NCBI RefSeq assembly: GCF_013407935.1
Contig: NZ_JACBZU010000002.1
Coordinates: 744,001-808,000, forward strand
Length of the DNA stretch: 64,000 nucleotides
Direction: 5' to 3'
From: Allomuricauda sp. ARW1Y1
Lineage (GTDB): Bacteria > Bacteroidota > Bacteroidia > Flavobacteriales > Flavobacteriaceae
Shown: one piece after another, positions 52,720 to 60,721 of the stretch
Position numbering within the stretch: the stretch's first letter is position 1
Layout: each line of letters starts with the position of its first letter
Made by a program: the position numbers and the translations under genes
The notes under the pieces: generated by a model
The model's database searches: none
Told to the model about the DNA's origin: nothing
Seen by the model: only the letters and a program-made list of their open reading frames with translations

Positions 52720-52801
52720 GTCATTTCGAAATGAGTTGCAAGGCAACGATGGAAAAATCTGTCCAATCTCTTTTAGATTTCTCGCCTGCGCTCGAAATGA
52801 C
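52720..52801. repeat. Palindromic dispersed repeat (type B), copy 1
   Basis: An 82-bp element with perfect 10-bp terminal inverted repeats GTCATTTCGA / TCGAAATGAC and an internal inverted AAATCT/AGATTT pair. A second copy lies at 56242-56320. It sits just after the SDR gene and has no ORF, like a MITE or REP element. Confidence 0.75.
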
Positions 52802-52968
52802 AATGGCCCTCTAACTCCCGACTCCAACGCTGTTAAAATACTATTAAGCACAATCGGGAAATGCTTTTTTCTTCGCACTTTGTCACAAAATTGGTCCAAG
52901 TTCGTCTAACCCTAGGCAACCTTTTGCCCCCGAAAAGGTGTCTTATCATTGAAACCCAAAGAGCAAAC

Positions 52969-54471
52969 ATGTCAATTTCAAAGTCATTTTTCAGCACATG
53001 TATAGTTGTATTGCTAGGTGTCCCGCTTTCCGCTCAGACCATAAGTTCCCGTTTGGTCGATGCCAAGACCCAAAAAGGAATTCCCTACGCCACGGTGCAA
53101 TACGGTGAGCAACTCGGGGTAATCACCAACGAGGAAGGCCGTTTCAGTTTTGTTTTGGAAGAGGCTACGCTCGATTCCATTTACATCACTTCCATGGGAT
53201 ACGGCAAAAAGGGATTCACCTTGGAACAGTTGCAGGACACTTTGCTTCAGCTTGACCCCAAAGCCATTGAGCTTAGCGGAGTTTATGTTTTTGACAAGGA
53301 ACTGGAAGTGGATGATATCATTGAAAAGATGATTGAAAACATCCCCAACAATGTGAACAAAACTCCCGTAAAACAACGCTTTTTTCTCCGCAAGGCGGAA
53401 TTGGCCAACATGGAGAAAGTCGATTTTGGGTTTGAAAAATCATCCATAAAGGAGCTGAACAAGGAATTGATGGATAGCATATCGCACAGCATACCCAAAA
53501 ATGCTTCGCACTATACAGAGAGTTTTGGCGACCTCTACAAACACAATACGGACTACAAAGTTAACATCATCAAAGCCGCCGATTTGTACGATAAACGAGA
53601 GGTAGGCTCTTTCGAGGATTTGGCCGAACACATGGAGGACATCTTTGTTCAAAACGTAAAACCGGGGTCCTATCTTAAAATAAAGTCGGGCATTTTTAGT
53701 GAAAAAATCCAAGTGGATTCTATTTTGGACACCATGGATGATGAGCGGGTGGACCAGTTAAAAAAGGTAAAGGCCCAAATGGAAAAAGACAGTGTTTCGG
53801 GACTGGTGGACAGCCAGCGCTGGCAGTTCAAGGAACTTCTGGGGCAACTCTATTACCAAGAGGACACTAAATTGGATCTTGTGGACAAGACCCGACGTTA
53901 CGATTTTAAACTTTCCGGTTATGCCGAAATGGGCGATGCAGGGGTTTACGTGGTAGATTTTTGGCCCAAACGGAGCAGTGCCGATTTTAAGGGAAGGCTA
54001 TACATCAACATTGAGGATTTTGCGGTAATGCGATTGGATTTTACCAATACCCAACGCCTACGAAACTTTAGGCTGCTGGGTATAACCTACCGAGAAAACG
54101 TGTACAAGGGTACCATGCGTTTCGCCAAATTGCCCAATGGCAGGTACGACCTCCAGTTTATGGAATTGGCCGATGGTAAATATTTTGGTGTGGACCGCCC
54201 CCTAAAAGTCGTAGAAAAAAACAAGCACGTAAAGGGGCGCCGCAAACAGAACGAACTCAAGCTCAACATTGATTTTCGAATGAACATCACTTCCAAATGG
54301 GAATTGGTGGTGTTCAACCAAGACGAGATTGCCCAAAACGACTTTAACAACTTTACCGAGGACAAGACCGTTCGTGCCACCTATATGCCCCGCTACAATC
54401 CCGAGTTTTGGGAAGGCTATACTATTATGGAGCCCAATCAAGCCATACGTGGGTTTACGGCGGAGGAGTAA
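52969..54471 (+). CDS. Exported protein with carboxypeptidase-like regulatory domain
   Basis: This 500-residue protein has a signal peptide (MSISKSFFSTCIVVLLGVPL, cleavage near SAQ) and an N-terminal CarboxypepD_reg/DUF-type beta-sandwich (about 24-100; DAKTQKGIPYATVQYGEQLG), as found in TonB receptors and surface proteins. The rest (about 110-500) is an alpha/beta region with no catalytic motif that I recognise (FAVMRLDFTNTQRLRNFRLL near the middle). It is probably periplasmic or outer-membrane associated. I use the ATG at 52969 because it starts the signal peptide; upstream in-frame sequence reads into the repeat region. The gene stands alone. Confidence 0.78.
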   Translation: MSISKSFFSTCIVVLLGVPLSAQTISSRLVDAKTQKGIPYATVQYGEQLGVITNEEGRFSFVLEEATLDSIYITSMGYGKKGFTLEQLQDTLLQLDPKAIELSGVYVFDKELEVDDIIEKMIENIPNNVNKTPVKQRFFLRKAELANMEKVDFGFEKSSIKELNKELMDSISHSIPKNASHYTESFGDLYKHNTDYKVNIIKAADLYDKREVGSFEDLAEHMEDIFVQNVKPGSYLKIKSGIFSEKIQVDSILDTMDDERVDQLKKVKAQMEKDSVSGLVDSQRWQFKELLGQLYYQEDTKLDLVDKTRRYDFKLSGYAEMGDAGVYVVDFWPKRSSADFKGRLYINIEDFAVMRLDFTNTQRLRNFRLLGITYRENVYKGTMRFAKLPNGRYDLQFMELADGKYFGVDRPLKVVEKNKHVKGRRKQNELKLNIDFRMNITSKWELVVFNQDEIAQNDFNNFTEDKTVRATYMPRYNPEFWEGYTIMEPNQAIRGFTAEE

Positions 54472-54596
54472 ACCGTCTGTTTTCGCTTTTTAATGGATAA
54501 GACCATTCAACTGTATGAAAACCTGTTAAACCTGATTAAATATTTCATCCATAACCACTTGAACACACTTTAATCAATTTTAACATATTTTAAGTG

Positions 54597-54623
54597 CGTT
54601 TATTTCGTTTATTTCGTTTATTT
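54597..54623. repeat. Three tandem 9-bp repeats upstream of the toxin-antitoxin genes
   Basis: CGTTTATTT is repeated three times without gaps, ending 16 bp before the antitoxin ATG. It could be an operator array for the HTH antitoxin, or a slippage-prone promoter spacer. Confidence 0.6.
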
Positions 54624-54639
54624 CGTACAACAAAAACTC

Positions 54640-55104
54640 ATGTACGCTATGGAAACCTTTCAAAATATCAATAAACCCTCAAAGGATGAGCAAAAAGTTG
54701 CACTCAAATCCTATGATGCTTTGTCATCGATAATCAAGCAACTAAAATCTAACAATCCCGAAATTGAGATTGAGGAAACCCAGGATCGCATTAAGATTCC
54801 TTTGAGTGCATTAAAGCTATTGGGTGATATTCTTGAGGCAATGAGTAAAGGAAAACCGTTTTCCCTAGTTCCTATTGCAACCGAGGTAACCACTCAAAAA
54901 GCCGCTGAGATATTGGGTTGTTCCAGACCTCACTTTGTCAAGTTATTGGAAAGCGGAGAAATAGAGTTTGTTAAAATCGGTAAACATCGAAGGGTCAAGT
55001 TCGAAGATGTGTTAAAATATAAAAGGAAAATGAAAGCGGCCCAGAAAAAACACATTATCGACATTATGAAATCTGACGAAGAAACAGGATTGTATGATTC
55101 ATAG
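54640..55104 (+). CDS. Antitoxin with excisionase-type HTH
   Basis: This 154-residue protein is a two-domain antitoxin. Residues 1-85 are predicted to be a helical region; residues about 90-134 form an excisionase/MerR-like helix-turn-helix (TTQKAAEILGCSRPHFVKLL, then FVKIGKHRRVKFEDVLKYKR). The Lys-rich C-terminus would bind the toxin. Its end overlaps the PIN toxin start by 11 bp, the usual order antitoxin then toxin, and three 9-bp repeats in front suggest autoregulation. An internal ATG three codons in may be the true start. Confidence 0.85.
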   Translation: MYAMETFQNINKPSKDEQKVALKSYDALSSIIKQLKSNNPEIEIEETQDRIKIPLSALKLLGDILEAMSKGKPFSLVPIATEVTTQKAAEILGCSRPHFVKLLESGEIEFVKIGKHRRVKFEDVLKYKRKMKAAQKKHIIDIMKSDEETGLYDS

Positions 55105-55657
55105 CGTGCGTTTCATCTGCGTATTGGACACGAATGTCATTTATCCAATCGAAATTCGTGACTTACTTTTTTGGTTCGCCCACTATGACTTATACACCCC
55201 AAAGTGGAGCGAACACATTTTTGATGAATGGGCAAGTGTGATGGAACGTAAAGGAGTTCCACCCAGCGAAGCAAAGAAAAGAGTCGAAAAGGCCAATTTA
55301 GCTTTTCCAGATGCCTTGGTCAACAATTACTCCGGACTGATTCCTGGCTTAAAATTGCCCGACCCAAAGGATTGCCATGTTTTGGCTGCGGCGATCAAAA
55401 CCAATGCCAATGTCATAGTAACGAACAATATAAAGGATTTCCCTAAAGACTATCTTTCTTCTTTTGGACTAACGGCCAAAACTGCTGATGATTTCTTAAC
55501 AGATATTATTGACCTTAATCCCGAAGAGGCCATAAAAGCATTTCAAGAAATGGTTCTCAACCGTAGAAATCCAGATTTGGATGAATATCAGGTGCTTAAT
55601 ATCCTCAGAAAACAAGGTTTAACAGATACCGCAAATTTTCTACATTCCCAACTCTAA
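55094..55657 (+). CDS. PIN-domain toxin (VapC-like)
   Basis: This 187-residue protein has a PIN-domain ribonuclease core. Acidic metal-binding positions are visible: Asp12 (CVLDTNVIYP), Glu45 or nearby (HIFDEWAS), Asp93 (PKDCHVLAAA) and Asp115 (NIKDFPKDY). The C-terminal 60 residues extend past the usual VapC length and may help antitoxin contact. The enzyme would cut RNA (commonly tRNA or rRNA) unless the co-encoded antitoxin binds it. Overlap with the upstream gene supports a type II toxin-antitoxin system; the RNA target is unknown. Confidence 0.85.
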   Translation: MIHSVRFICVLDTNVIYPIEIRDLLFWFAHYDLYTPKWSEHIFDEWASVMERKGVPPSEAKKRVEKANLAFPDALVNNYSGLIPGLKLPDPKDCHVLAAAIKTNANVIVTNNIKDFPKDYLSSFGLTAKTADDFLTDIIDLNPEEAIKAFQEMVLNRRNPDLDEYQVLNILRKQGLTDTANFLHSQL

Positions 55658-55803
55658 TTCTTCTTATTTTTAACGTTGTTGGTTTCTACTCTGCAGATTT
55701 CCGCTAAAGGAATATCCAAGGCATGGCTGATAAAATAAAGGAAATGATATTGGTTTTGATAATTCTCCCTTAAACTTATACCTGTTACCCCTATTGTTGT
55801 CAT
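55654..55803 (-). CDS. Candidate small ORF (49 aa), possibly a remnant
   Basis: This 49-residue minus-strand ORF begins with ATG at 55801-55803. The middle part, YQNQYHFLYFISHALDIPLA then EICRVET, is protein-like rather than random: an amphipathic helical stretch with a Pro-bounded turn. It overlaps the toxin stop by 4 bp and diverges from the next small ORF. It could be a small regulator, or the tail of a decayed HTH gene. No family is recognised. Confidence 0.35.
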   Translation of the reverse strand: MTTIGVTGISLRENYQNQYHFLYFISHALDIPLAEICRVETNNVKNKKN

Positions 55804-55810
55804 ATATGAC

Positions 55811-56059
55811 ATGCACCCACTTCCTCAAAACACCTTTCTTGCTCCTGATATGGACAAAGATGAAACTTTTAGTGATTGGATTATAGATAATTACGGTAGT
55901 CCAGAACAGCTATCCCAAATTTTGGAGTTGGGGATGTTTATGTTGTTCTTTTTAGAAGTGGATACATTCTCCAGAAGGGAGATACAGGATGTAGCTGAAG
56001 CCATGCGATCCATTTCGATTAGATTAAGGAATCAAGGATCAATTGAGCTAACTAAATGA
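55811..56059 (+). CDS. Small protein of unknown function (82 aa)
   Basis: This 82-residue ORF has a helical, amphipathic make-up with an apolar core (LSQILELGMFMLFFLEVDTF) and a basic C-terminus (MRSISIRLRNQG). No domain is recognised. It may start at 55811 or at the ATG at 55850. It lies between the toxin-antitoxin pair and a cluster of dispersed repeats, so it belongs to the small accessory patch; a third component of the toxin-antitoxin locus is possible but not shown. Confidence 0.5.
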   Translation: MHPLPQNTFLAPDMDKDETFSDWIIDNYGSPEQLSQILELGMFMLFFLEVDTFSRREIQDVAEAMRSISIRLRNQGSIELTK

Positions 56060-56093
56060 AACTAGATAGTTGAGATTAAATTCGCCAAAAATC

Positions 56094-56200
56094 GTCAATT
56101 CGAGTGGCGTGCGATAGCAAGCCGTATCGAGAATCGATTTTTGAAAACAGGCAAAGGTCTCGATACATTCCAAACTCTATTTGGAACACTCGGCCTGACA
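56094..56200. repeat. Dispersed repeat type A, copy 1
   Basis: A 107-bp element repeated at 56415-56521 with a single mismatch. It holds a perfect 9-bp inverted pair (GTATCGAGA/TCTCGATAC), a 7-bp pair (TTCCAAA/TTTGGAA) and near-matching ends (GTCAnnnCGAGTG/CACTCGnnnTGAC), so it should fold strongly. Confidence 0.85.
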
Positions 56201-56241
56201 GCTAAAAAATCCTCACACACAGGGTTTCAGGGTGACCGAAC

Positions 56242-56320
56242 GTCATTTCGAAATGAGATGCACAGCATCAATTGAGAAATCACTTTAATTCTCAGATTTC
56301 TCACATCCGTTCGAAATGAC
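56242..56320. repeat. Palindromic dispersed repeat (type B), copy 2
   Basis: A 79-bp element with the same perfect 10-bp ends (GTCATTTCGA/TCGAAATGAC) as the copy at 52720-52801, and an internal inverted GAGAAATC/GATTTCTC pair. The centre differs between copies while the ends are kept. Confidence 0.8.
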
Positions 56321-56344
56321 CAAAAAGTATCTCGGGAAATTTGT

Positions 56345-56412
56345 GCAATTCCTGACTGCGGTAGCCAAGGCGTATAAAGCAATGGGATGCTGAAACAAGT
56401 TCAGCATGACGG
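56345..56412. repeat. Dispersed repeat type C, copy 1
   Basis: About 68 bp beginning GCAATTCC and ending in the palindrome ATGCTGAA-ACAAG-TTCAGCAT and ACG. A second, less exact copy lies at 56535-56601. The sequence resembles small dispersed repeats common in Bacteroidota genomes. Confidence 0.65.
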
Positions 56413-56414
56413 CG

Positions 56415-56521
56415 GTCAATTCGAGTGGCGTGCGATAGCAAGCCGTATCGAGAATCGATTTTTGAAAACAGGCAAAGGTCTCGATACATTCCAAACCCTA
56501 TTTGGAACACTCGGCCTGACA
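56415..56521. repeat. Dispersed repeat type A, copy 2
   Basis: The second 107-bp type A copy, 321 bp after the first, differing by one base (CAAACCC against CAAACTC). The near identity points to recent duplication or gene conversion. Confidence 0.85.
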
Positions 56522-56534
56522 ACTGAGAAATTTT

Positions 56535-56601
56535 GCAATTCCCGCCTACGGCAGGCATGCGTGTCAAACAATGGGATGCTGAAACAGGTTCAGGATGACG
56601 A
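56535..56601. repeat. Dispersed repeat type C, copy 2
   Basis: A diverged copy of type C, ending in ATGCTGAA-ACAGG-TTCAGGAT, 3 bp before the stop of the CtlX gene. Confidence 0.6.
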
Positions 56602-56604
56602 AAC

Positions 56605-57540
56605 TTACGCCTTGGGCAAAAACACCTCCGCCATCATACATCGTGCACTACCACCTCCACAGGTTTCAATGGTATCCAAAGGACTGTGGATAATGCCGCA
56701 ATGCTTTTCAATGGTTTTGATCTGCGCATCCGATAAACTGTTGTACGCTTGGGTGCTCATCACCATAAAACGTTGGTCATTGGCGCCGATTACCTGCAAC
56801 ATATTGCCCGCAAAGTGGCACATTTGCTCCTCCGTAATCCTAATGACTTCCTTACCGTCCATTTTGAGGTGATCCACCACATTCTTTCGTTCCTTTTTGT
56901 CATCGATGGAATCCAAACAGATTACCGCAAAGGTTTCCGCCATGGCCATCATCACATTGGTGTGGTAAATGGGCAAACGCTTATCTTCAACAGTTTGGTT
57001 AGCGTGAAAAATGACAGGAAAACAATCAAAATCCTCGCAGAACTCGATAAAAAGGTCTTCATCGGCACGTTCGGAAAGGGCACAGTAGGCTTTTTGATTT
57101 ACCCTATCCATTAAAATGCTTCCAGTACCTTCCAAGAAAATACCTTCCTCTTCGGCCGCCGTGTAATCCATAATGTTATCGATTTGGAATCCGTTGTCCT
57201 CGAGCAACTCAAATATGTCCTCCCGACGCTCCTTTCTCCGGTTTTCGGCAAACATTGGGTACACGCATACGGTCCCGTTCTGATGAAAGGAAACCCAATT
57301 GTTCGGAAAGATGGAATCAGGGGTATCCCGCTCCAAATTGTCGCTAATGGTTACTACGTTCACACCATGTTCCCGAAGAACCTTTACAAATTGGTCGAAC
57401 TCTTCCTGAGCCTTTTTGTTGATCTCAGCGTTCTTTAGATGGGGATCCTCCTGAAAATAGTTATTGACGGCAGTCTGCTCGTTCATTCTAAAATTCACGG
57501 GGCGTACCATTAAAATGGTATTGGTAATCTGTTTTTTCAA
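56605..57540 (-). CDS. ctlX: Citrulline-utilisation hydrolase CtlX-like (guanidino-modifying enzyme)
   Basis: This 311-residue protein is a guanidino-group modifying enzyme of the CtlX type. Motifs include DSIFPNNWVSFH (about 74-85), FLEGTGSILMDR with a catalytic acid, YHTNVMMAM with the His, and the nucleophile Cys in GGGSARCMMAEVF near the C-terminus. CtlX in Francisella turns citrulline into ornithine with release of ammonia and CO2. The best start is the TTG at 57538-57540 because it keeps the conserved ILMVRPVNFRMNE start. An arginine-deiminase relative lies 52 bp upstream on the same strand, so the two may act in arginine/citrulline breakdown. Confidence 0.82.
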   Translation of the reverse strand: MKKQITNTILMVRPVNFRMNEQTAVNNYFQEDPHLKNAEINKKAQEEFDQFVKVLREHGVNVVTISDNLERDTPDSIFPNNWVSFHQNGTVCVYPMFAENRRKERREDIFELLEDNGFQIDNIMDYTAAEEEGIFLEGTGSILMDRVNQKAYCALSERADEDLFIEFCEDFDCFPVIFHANQTVEDKRLPIYHTNVMMAMAETFAVICLDSIDDKKERKNVVDHLKMDGKEVIRITEEQMCHFAGNMLQVIGANDQRFMVMSTQAYNSLSDAQIKTIEKHCGIIHSPLDTIETCGGGSARCMMAEVFLPKA

Positions 57541-57592
57541 GACGTTGACTTTTTTTGATGATTCCTGTGGCAGCAGAAAATTGGGTTAAGAT

Positions 57593-58507
57593 TTATGCTC
57601 TGATCAATGGCATGGTACTGCAACGCAGCAAGCCTTCTTGTTTGGCAATTTCGGCATAGGGTATTTCCTCTACGGTAAATCCTTGGTCACGGAGCCAATT
57701 GTTAAGCCTTGTAAAGCTTTTTTCGGATACCACCACTTCGGGTGAAATGGAAAACACATTGCTGAACATTTGATACATTTCTTCCTTATCGATTTCAAAA
57801 ATGTTTTCAGGACCGAAGTAATCCACCAAATACTGATATTCTTCCTCTACCAAGAAACCATTTTTATGAAGAATGGCCTTGTTGGTCCCCACAGGTTGAA
57901 AACAGCAGTCCAAATGAAGTGCATTTTCCCTGGGATCGGTATTGGATTTGCGAAGCTCAAAGGATTTCACCGTTTTGTGCGGAAACATTTCACGGATAAA
58001 CTCTACCGCTGCTTGATTGGTGCGGGCTGTAATATAGCTGGCATAATCAGGTTTAGTGTATGTCCCAATAAAAATATGGTCCTTCCATGGCATAACATCA
58101 CCACCTTCAATATGAACCTCCTCGGGGGGACGTACGATTTTCTCCGGTGCTATCATATCCAAAACCTCATGAATGGCCTCGAATTCCCTTTCCCTATCAG
58201 GCAAAATATTGGCATGGAACAATTTATCCTCGATAACAAAGGCAATATCGCGTGTAAATATCTGATTGCAATCTTGTAGCACCTCTGGACGGTACACCTT
58301 TACCCCATACTTTTGGAATACGTTCGCGAAGGCCTCCATTTCCTTGATCATATCGGCCTCTTTTGGGTAGGTACCTGCCTTGATGTGCTCAATGGATTTA
58401 GGGTCGTAAGCTTCCTCAATAGTGGGCACTGGGCCATTGCTCTCGGCTGTGCCCAAGATTACGGCCTTTAATCTACTGGTTTCATCTACTATGTTCAAAT
58501 CCAACAT
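57593..58507 (-). CDS. Arginine-deiminase / amidinotransferase family protein
   Basis: This 304-residue protein is another guanidino-modifying enzyme. Motifs are QIFTRDIAFVIEDKLF, the acid-containing HIEGGDVMPWKDHIF, the His in LHLDCCFQPVG and a C-terminal catalytic Cys in GLLRCSTMPLIR. This pattern fits arginine deiminase, dimethylargininase and amidinotransferase relatives. I chose the ATG at 58505-58507; ATGs at 58540 and 58579 would add weak extensions. It sits upstream of ctlX on the same strand, which suggests arginine to citrulline to ornithine in two steps. The exact substrate is not certain. Confidence 0.8.
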   Translation of the reverse strand: MLDLNIVDETSRLKAVILGTAESNGPVPTIEEAYDPKSIEHIKAGTYPKEADMIKEMEAFANVFQKYGVKVYRPEVLQDCNQIFTRDIAFVIEDKLFHANILPDREREFEAIHEVLDMIAPEKIVRPPEEVHIEGGDVMPWKDHIFIGTYTKPDYASYITARTNQAAVEFIREMFPHKTVKSFELRKSNTDPRENALHLDCCFQPVGTNKAILHKNGFLVEEEYQYLVDYFGPENIFEIDKEEMYQMFSNVFSISPEVVVSEKSFTRLNNWLRDQGFTVEEIPYAEIAKQEGLLRCSTMPLIRA

Positions 58508-58741
58508 ATTGGGGTCTTTTAAAGTCGAAACTATCGACATTTGCGATTTGGGATGATATCCCTTACAATTCTGTGGCAAATCTAGTGTTTTACAACAATT
58601 TTACCATTGCTACATTGCAGAAAATGCATTGATTTATTAACCTTTTTAAACGTAAAACAAGGGAATGTAATCTTAAGGGAAATTCGTGTTATCCAAATAG
58701 TTAAAATGTACGTGTTTATCAAAAAACTGACAAATATCAGT

Positions 58742-58770
58742 TTGATGATATCTTTTAATTACTACTTTTG
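58742..58770 (+). promoter_or_regulatory. Candidate promoter of the small secreted protein
   Basis: TTG at 58742-58744 and TACTTTTG at 58763-58770 match the Bacteroidota -33 (TTG) and -7 (TAnnTTTG) elements with an 18-bp spacer. The ATG of the next gene is 21 bp beyond. Confidence 0.6.
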
Positions 58771-58790
58771 TGATAAGATTTTTCCTACTT

Positions 58791-59258
58791 ATGAAAAAAT
58801 TAGTACTTACATTTGTTTTGTTGGCGAGTGTGTTTATTGTGATGGGCAGCATTAATGCCATTTCAAATATGGAGCATTTTAATTTTATCTCCAAAACCGG
58901 CCCAAAAGCTCCCATCGAATCGGTCTACTCCGTAAAATATGATGATTGTATCACAGAAGAAGATCTTCCAGAGGGTTTTGGCTTGTACACGCATCAATTG
59001 ACCGATCAACATGTGGCATGGGATTACAAGAAGGTAAGTCAATCCGCTAAAAAATATGGGGCCTCCTTGGATTCCACCCTCAAAAACCTGAGCACGGTGG
59101 ATGCCCATGATTTTATCCATAAAACTTTCCAAAATGCCAAAAGTGCGGTTATGGATGAAGATGTTTCACCTATCCAGAAACACTACCATTATGAAATTAT
59201 GCGCATGTGCTTGGAAAGAGACAAGCACCTCAACCAAAATATGATAGGCAAGCTATAA
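58791..59258 (+). CDS. Exported protein of unknown function
   Basis: This 155-residue protein has a signal peptide (MKKLVLTFVLLASVFIVMGS). The mature part has no recognised domain: a mixed helix-rich region with VDAHDFIHKTFQNAKSAVMD near residue 100 and a HYHYEIMRMCLERD stretch near the end, including one Cys. It is transcribed alone from the promoter at about 58.76 kb and ends at a shared terminator. Short secreted helical proteins of this type are common in Flavobacteriaceae. No function can be assigned. The ATG at 58791 is preferred to an upstream GTG. Confidence 0.75.
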   Translation: MKKLVLTFVLLASVFIVMGSINAISNMEHFNFISKTGPKAPIESVYSVKYDDCITEEDLPEGFGLYTHQLTDQHVAWDYKKVSQSAKKYGASLDSTLKNLSTVDAHDFIHKTFQNAKSAVMDEDVSPIQKHYHYEIMRMCLERDKHLNQNMIGKL

Positions 59259-59272
59259 CTTTGAGCCACAAA

Positions 59273-59299
59273 AAAAGGGGCAAACTGCCCCTTTTCATT
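59273..59299. terminator. Bidirectional intrinsic terminator before gltA
   Basis: AAAAGGGGCA (59273-59282) and TGCCCCTTTT (59286-59295) form a perfect 10-bp stem with a 3-nt loop, followed by T-rich sequence on both sides. It lies between the secreted protein and the convergent gltA stop and can end both. Confidence 0.85.
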
Positions 59300-59315
59300 T
59301 TATTCGCCCCAAGTC

Positions 59316-60599
59316 TTACCTTTTTTCCAATGGAACAAAACTTCTAAGGTTCTCCCCAATGTAGACCTGTCTTGGTCTTCCAATGGGTTCCTTGCGCAAG
59401 CGCATTTCCCTCCATTGTGCGATCCAACCTGGCAATCTTCCCAAAGCGAACATTACGGTAAACATTTCTGTGGGAATTCCCAAGGCACGATAAATGATTC
59501 CAGAGTAGAAATCCACGTTGGGATATAATTTTCTATCTACAAAATAGCTGTCTTCCAATGCTTCTTTTTCCAATCCTTTGGCGATGTCCAAAATCGGATC
59601 TTGGATACCTAGATTGCCCAACACTTCGTCGGCGGACCTTTTAATGATTTTGGCCCTTGGGTCAAAGTTTTTGTACACCCTGTGTCCAAAGCCCATCAAC
59701 CGGAACGGATCATCCTTATCCTTGGCCTTGGCCATATATTTTTTGGTGTCGCCACCATCGGCTTCAATGGCTTCCAACATTTCAAGTACTGCTTGGTTCG
59801 CCCCTCCGTGAAGTGGTCCCCAAAGTGCGGAGATACCCGCTGAAAGGGATGCAAAAAGTCCTGCATGCGAAGAACCTACGATTCGAACAGTGGAAGTGGA
59901 ACAGTTCTGTTCATGGTCTGCATGAAGAATCAGCAATTTATCCAATGCATTAATGGCAATCGGGTCGCGTTTGTATTCTTGATTTGGTCTTTTGAACATC
60001 ATCTTGTGGATATTCTCCACGTACCCAAGGTTATCATCCCCATAATCCAATGGAAGTCCCTTTTTCTTACGCATTGTCCAAGCCACTAATACTGGAAATT
60101 TGGCTAGAATGCGTACAATGGAATTGTACATGGCAGATTCTGAAGACACATCCACAGAGGATGGGTTGAAGGCTACCAAAGCACTGGTCAAGGAAGAAAG
60201 TACGCCCATAGGATGTGCCGATTTTGGAAAGCCATCCAATATCTTTTTCATTTCTTCGTCAACTTGGGACTCTTCCTTGATGTCACTATGGAATTTTTCG
60301 AGCTGCTCCTTGTTTGGCAGTTCACCAAATATCAAAAGATATGCTACTTCCAAAAAGTCGGCCTTTTCCGCTAAGTCTTCAATGGAATATCCGCGATACC
60401 TCAAAACTCCCTTCTCTCCGTTCAGAAAGGTAATGGCACTTTCGCAAGAACCCGTGTTCTTATAACCGGGATCGATCGTCACCATTCCTGTTTCGGCCCT
60501 CAAGGTTTTGATATCTATGGCCAATTCATCTTCAGTACCTTTAATAACGGGGAATTCATACCTTTTCCCCCCATATTCGAGTATAGCTTTATCCGACAT
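59316..60599 (-). CDS. gltA: Citrate synthase GltA
   Basis: This 427-residue enzyme is a type II (hexameric, Gram-negative-type) citrate synthase. The catalytic His is in GISALWGPLHGGANQAVLEM, another in LMGFGHRVYKNFDPRA, and Asp in the C-terminal YPNVDFYSGIIYRALG. It condenses oxaloacetate with acetyl-CoA in the TCA cycle. It begins at an ATG at 60597-60599 and has a normal length. The next gene upstream on the strand is the glycogen synthase, 122 bp away, with no promoter assignment possible. Confidence 0.96.
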   Translation of the reverse strand: MSDKAILEYGGKRYEFPVIKGTEDELAIDIKTLRAETGMVTIDPGYKNTGSCESAITFLNGEKGVLRYRGYSIEDLAEKADFLEVAYLLIFGELPNKEQLEKFHSDIKEESQVDEEMKKILDGFPKSAHPMGVLSSLTSALVAFNPSSVDVSSESAMYNSIVRILAKFPVLVAWTMRKKKGLPLDYGDDNLGYVENIHKMMFKRPNQEYKRDPIAINALDKLLILHADHEQNCSTSTVRIVGSSHAGLFASLSAGISALWGPLHGGANQAVLEMLEAIEADGGDTKKYMAKAKDKDDPFRLMGFGHRVYKNFDPRAKIIKRSADEVLGNLGIQDPILDIAKGLEKEALEDSYFVDRKLYPNVDFYSGIIYRALGIPTEMFTVMFALGRLPGWIAQWREMRLRKEPIGRPRQVYIGENLRSFVPLEKR

Positions 60600-60721
60600 T
60601 TTATATTTTAATAGATTAGTAAAAATAGAATGTTAAAATTACGAAAAAGCACGACCATTAACAATTCCCGATAGGTATTTGTGTTCTTCTTAACACTCAA
60701 AAAGAAGTGGTTCGCCAATTG

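Larger units (their letters stand above)
56060..56604. other. Intergenic cluster of dispersed palindromic repeats
   Basis: This 545-bp gap holds no convincing gene. It is filled by repeat elements in the order A1 (56094-56200), B2 (56242-56320), C1 (56345-56412), A2 (56415-56521) and C2 (56535-56601). Each folds as an imperfect palindrome. No transposase is nearby, so any movement would need enzymes from elsewhere. Confidence 0.8.

Noticed and set aside
52861..52968. Longer start of the carboxypeptidase-like-domain protein
   Set aside because: The upstream part is not signal-peptide like and reads from intergenic sequence; the ATG at 52969 starts a proper leader.
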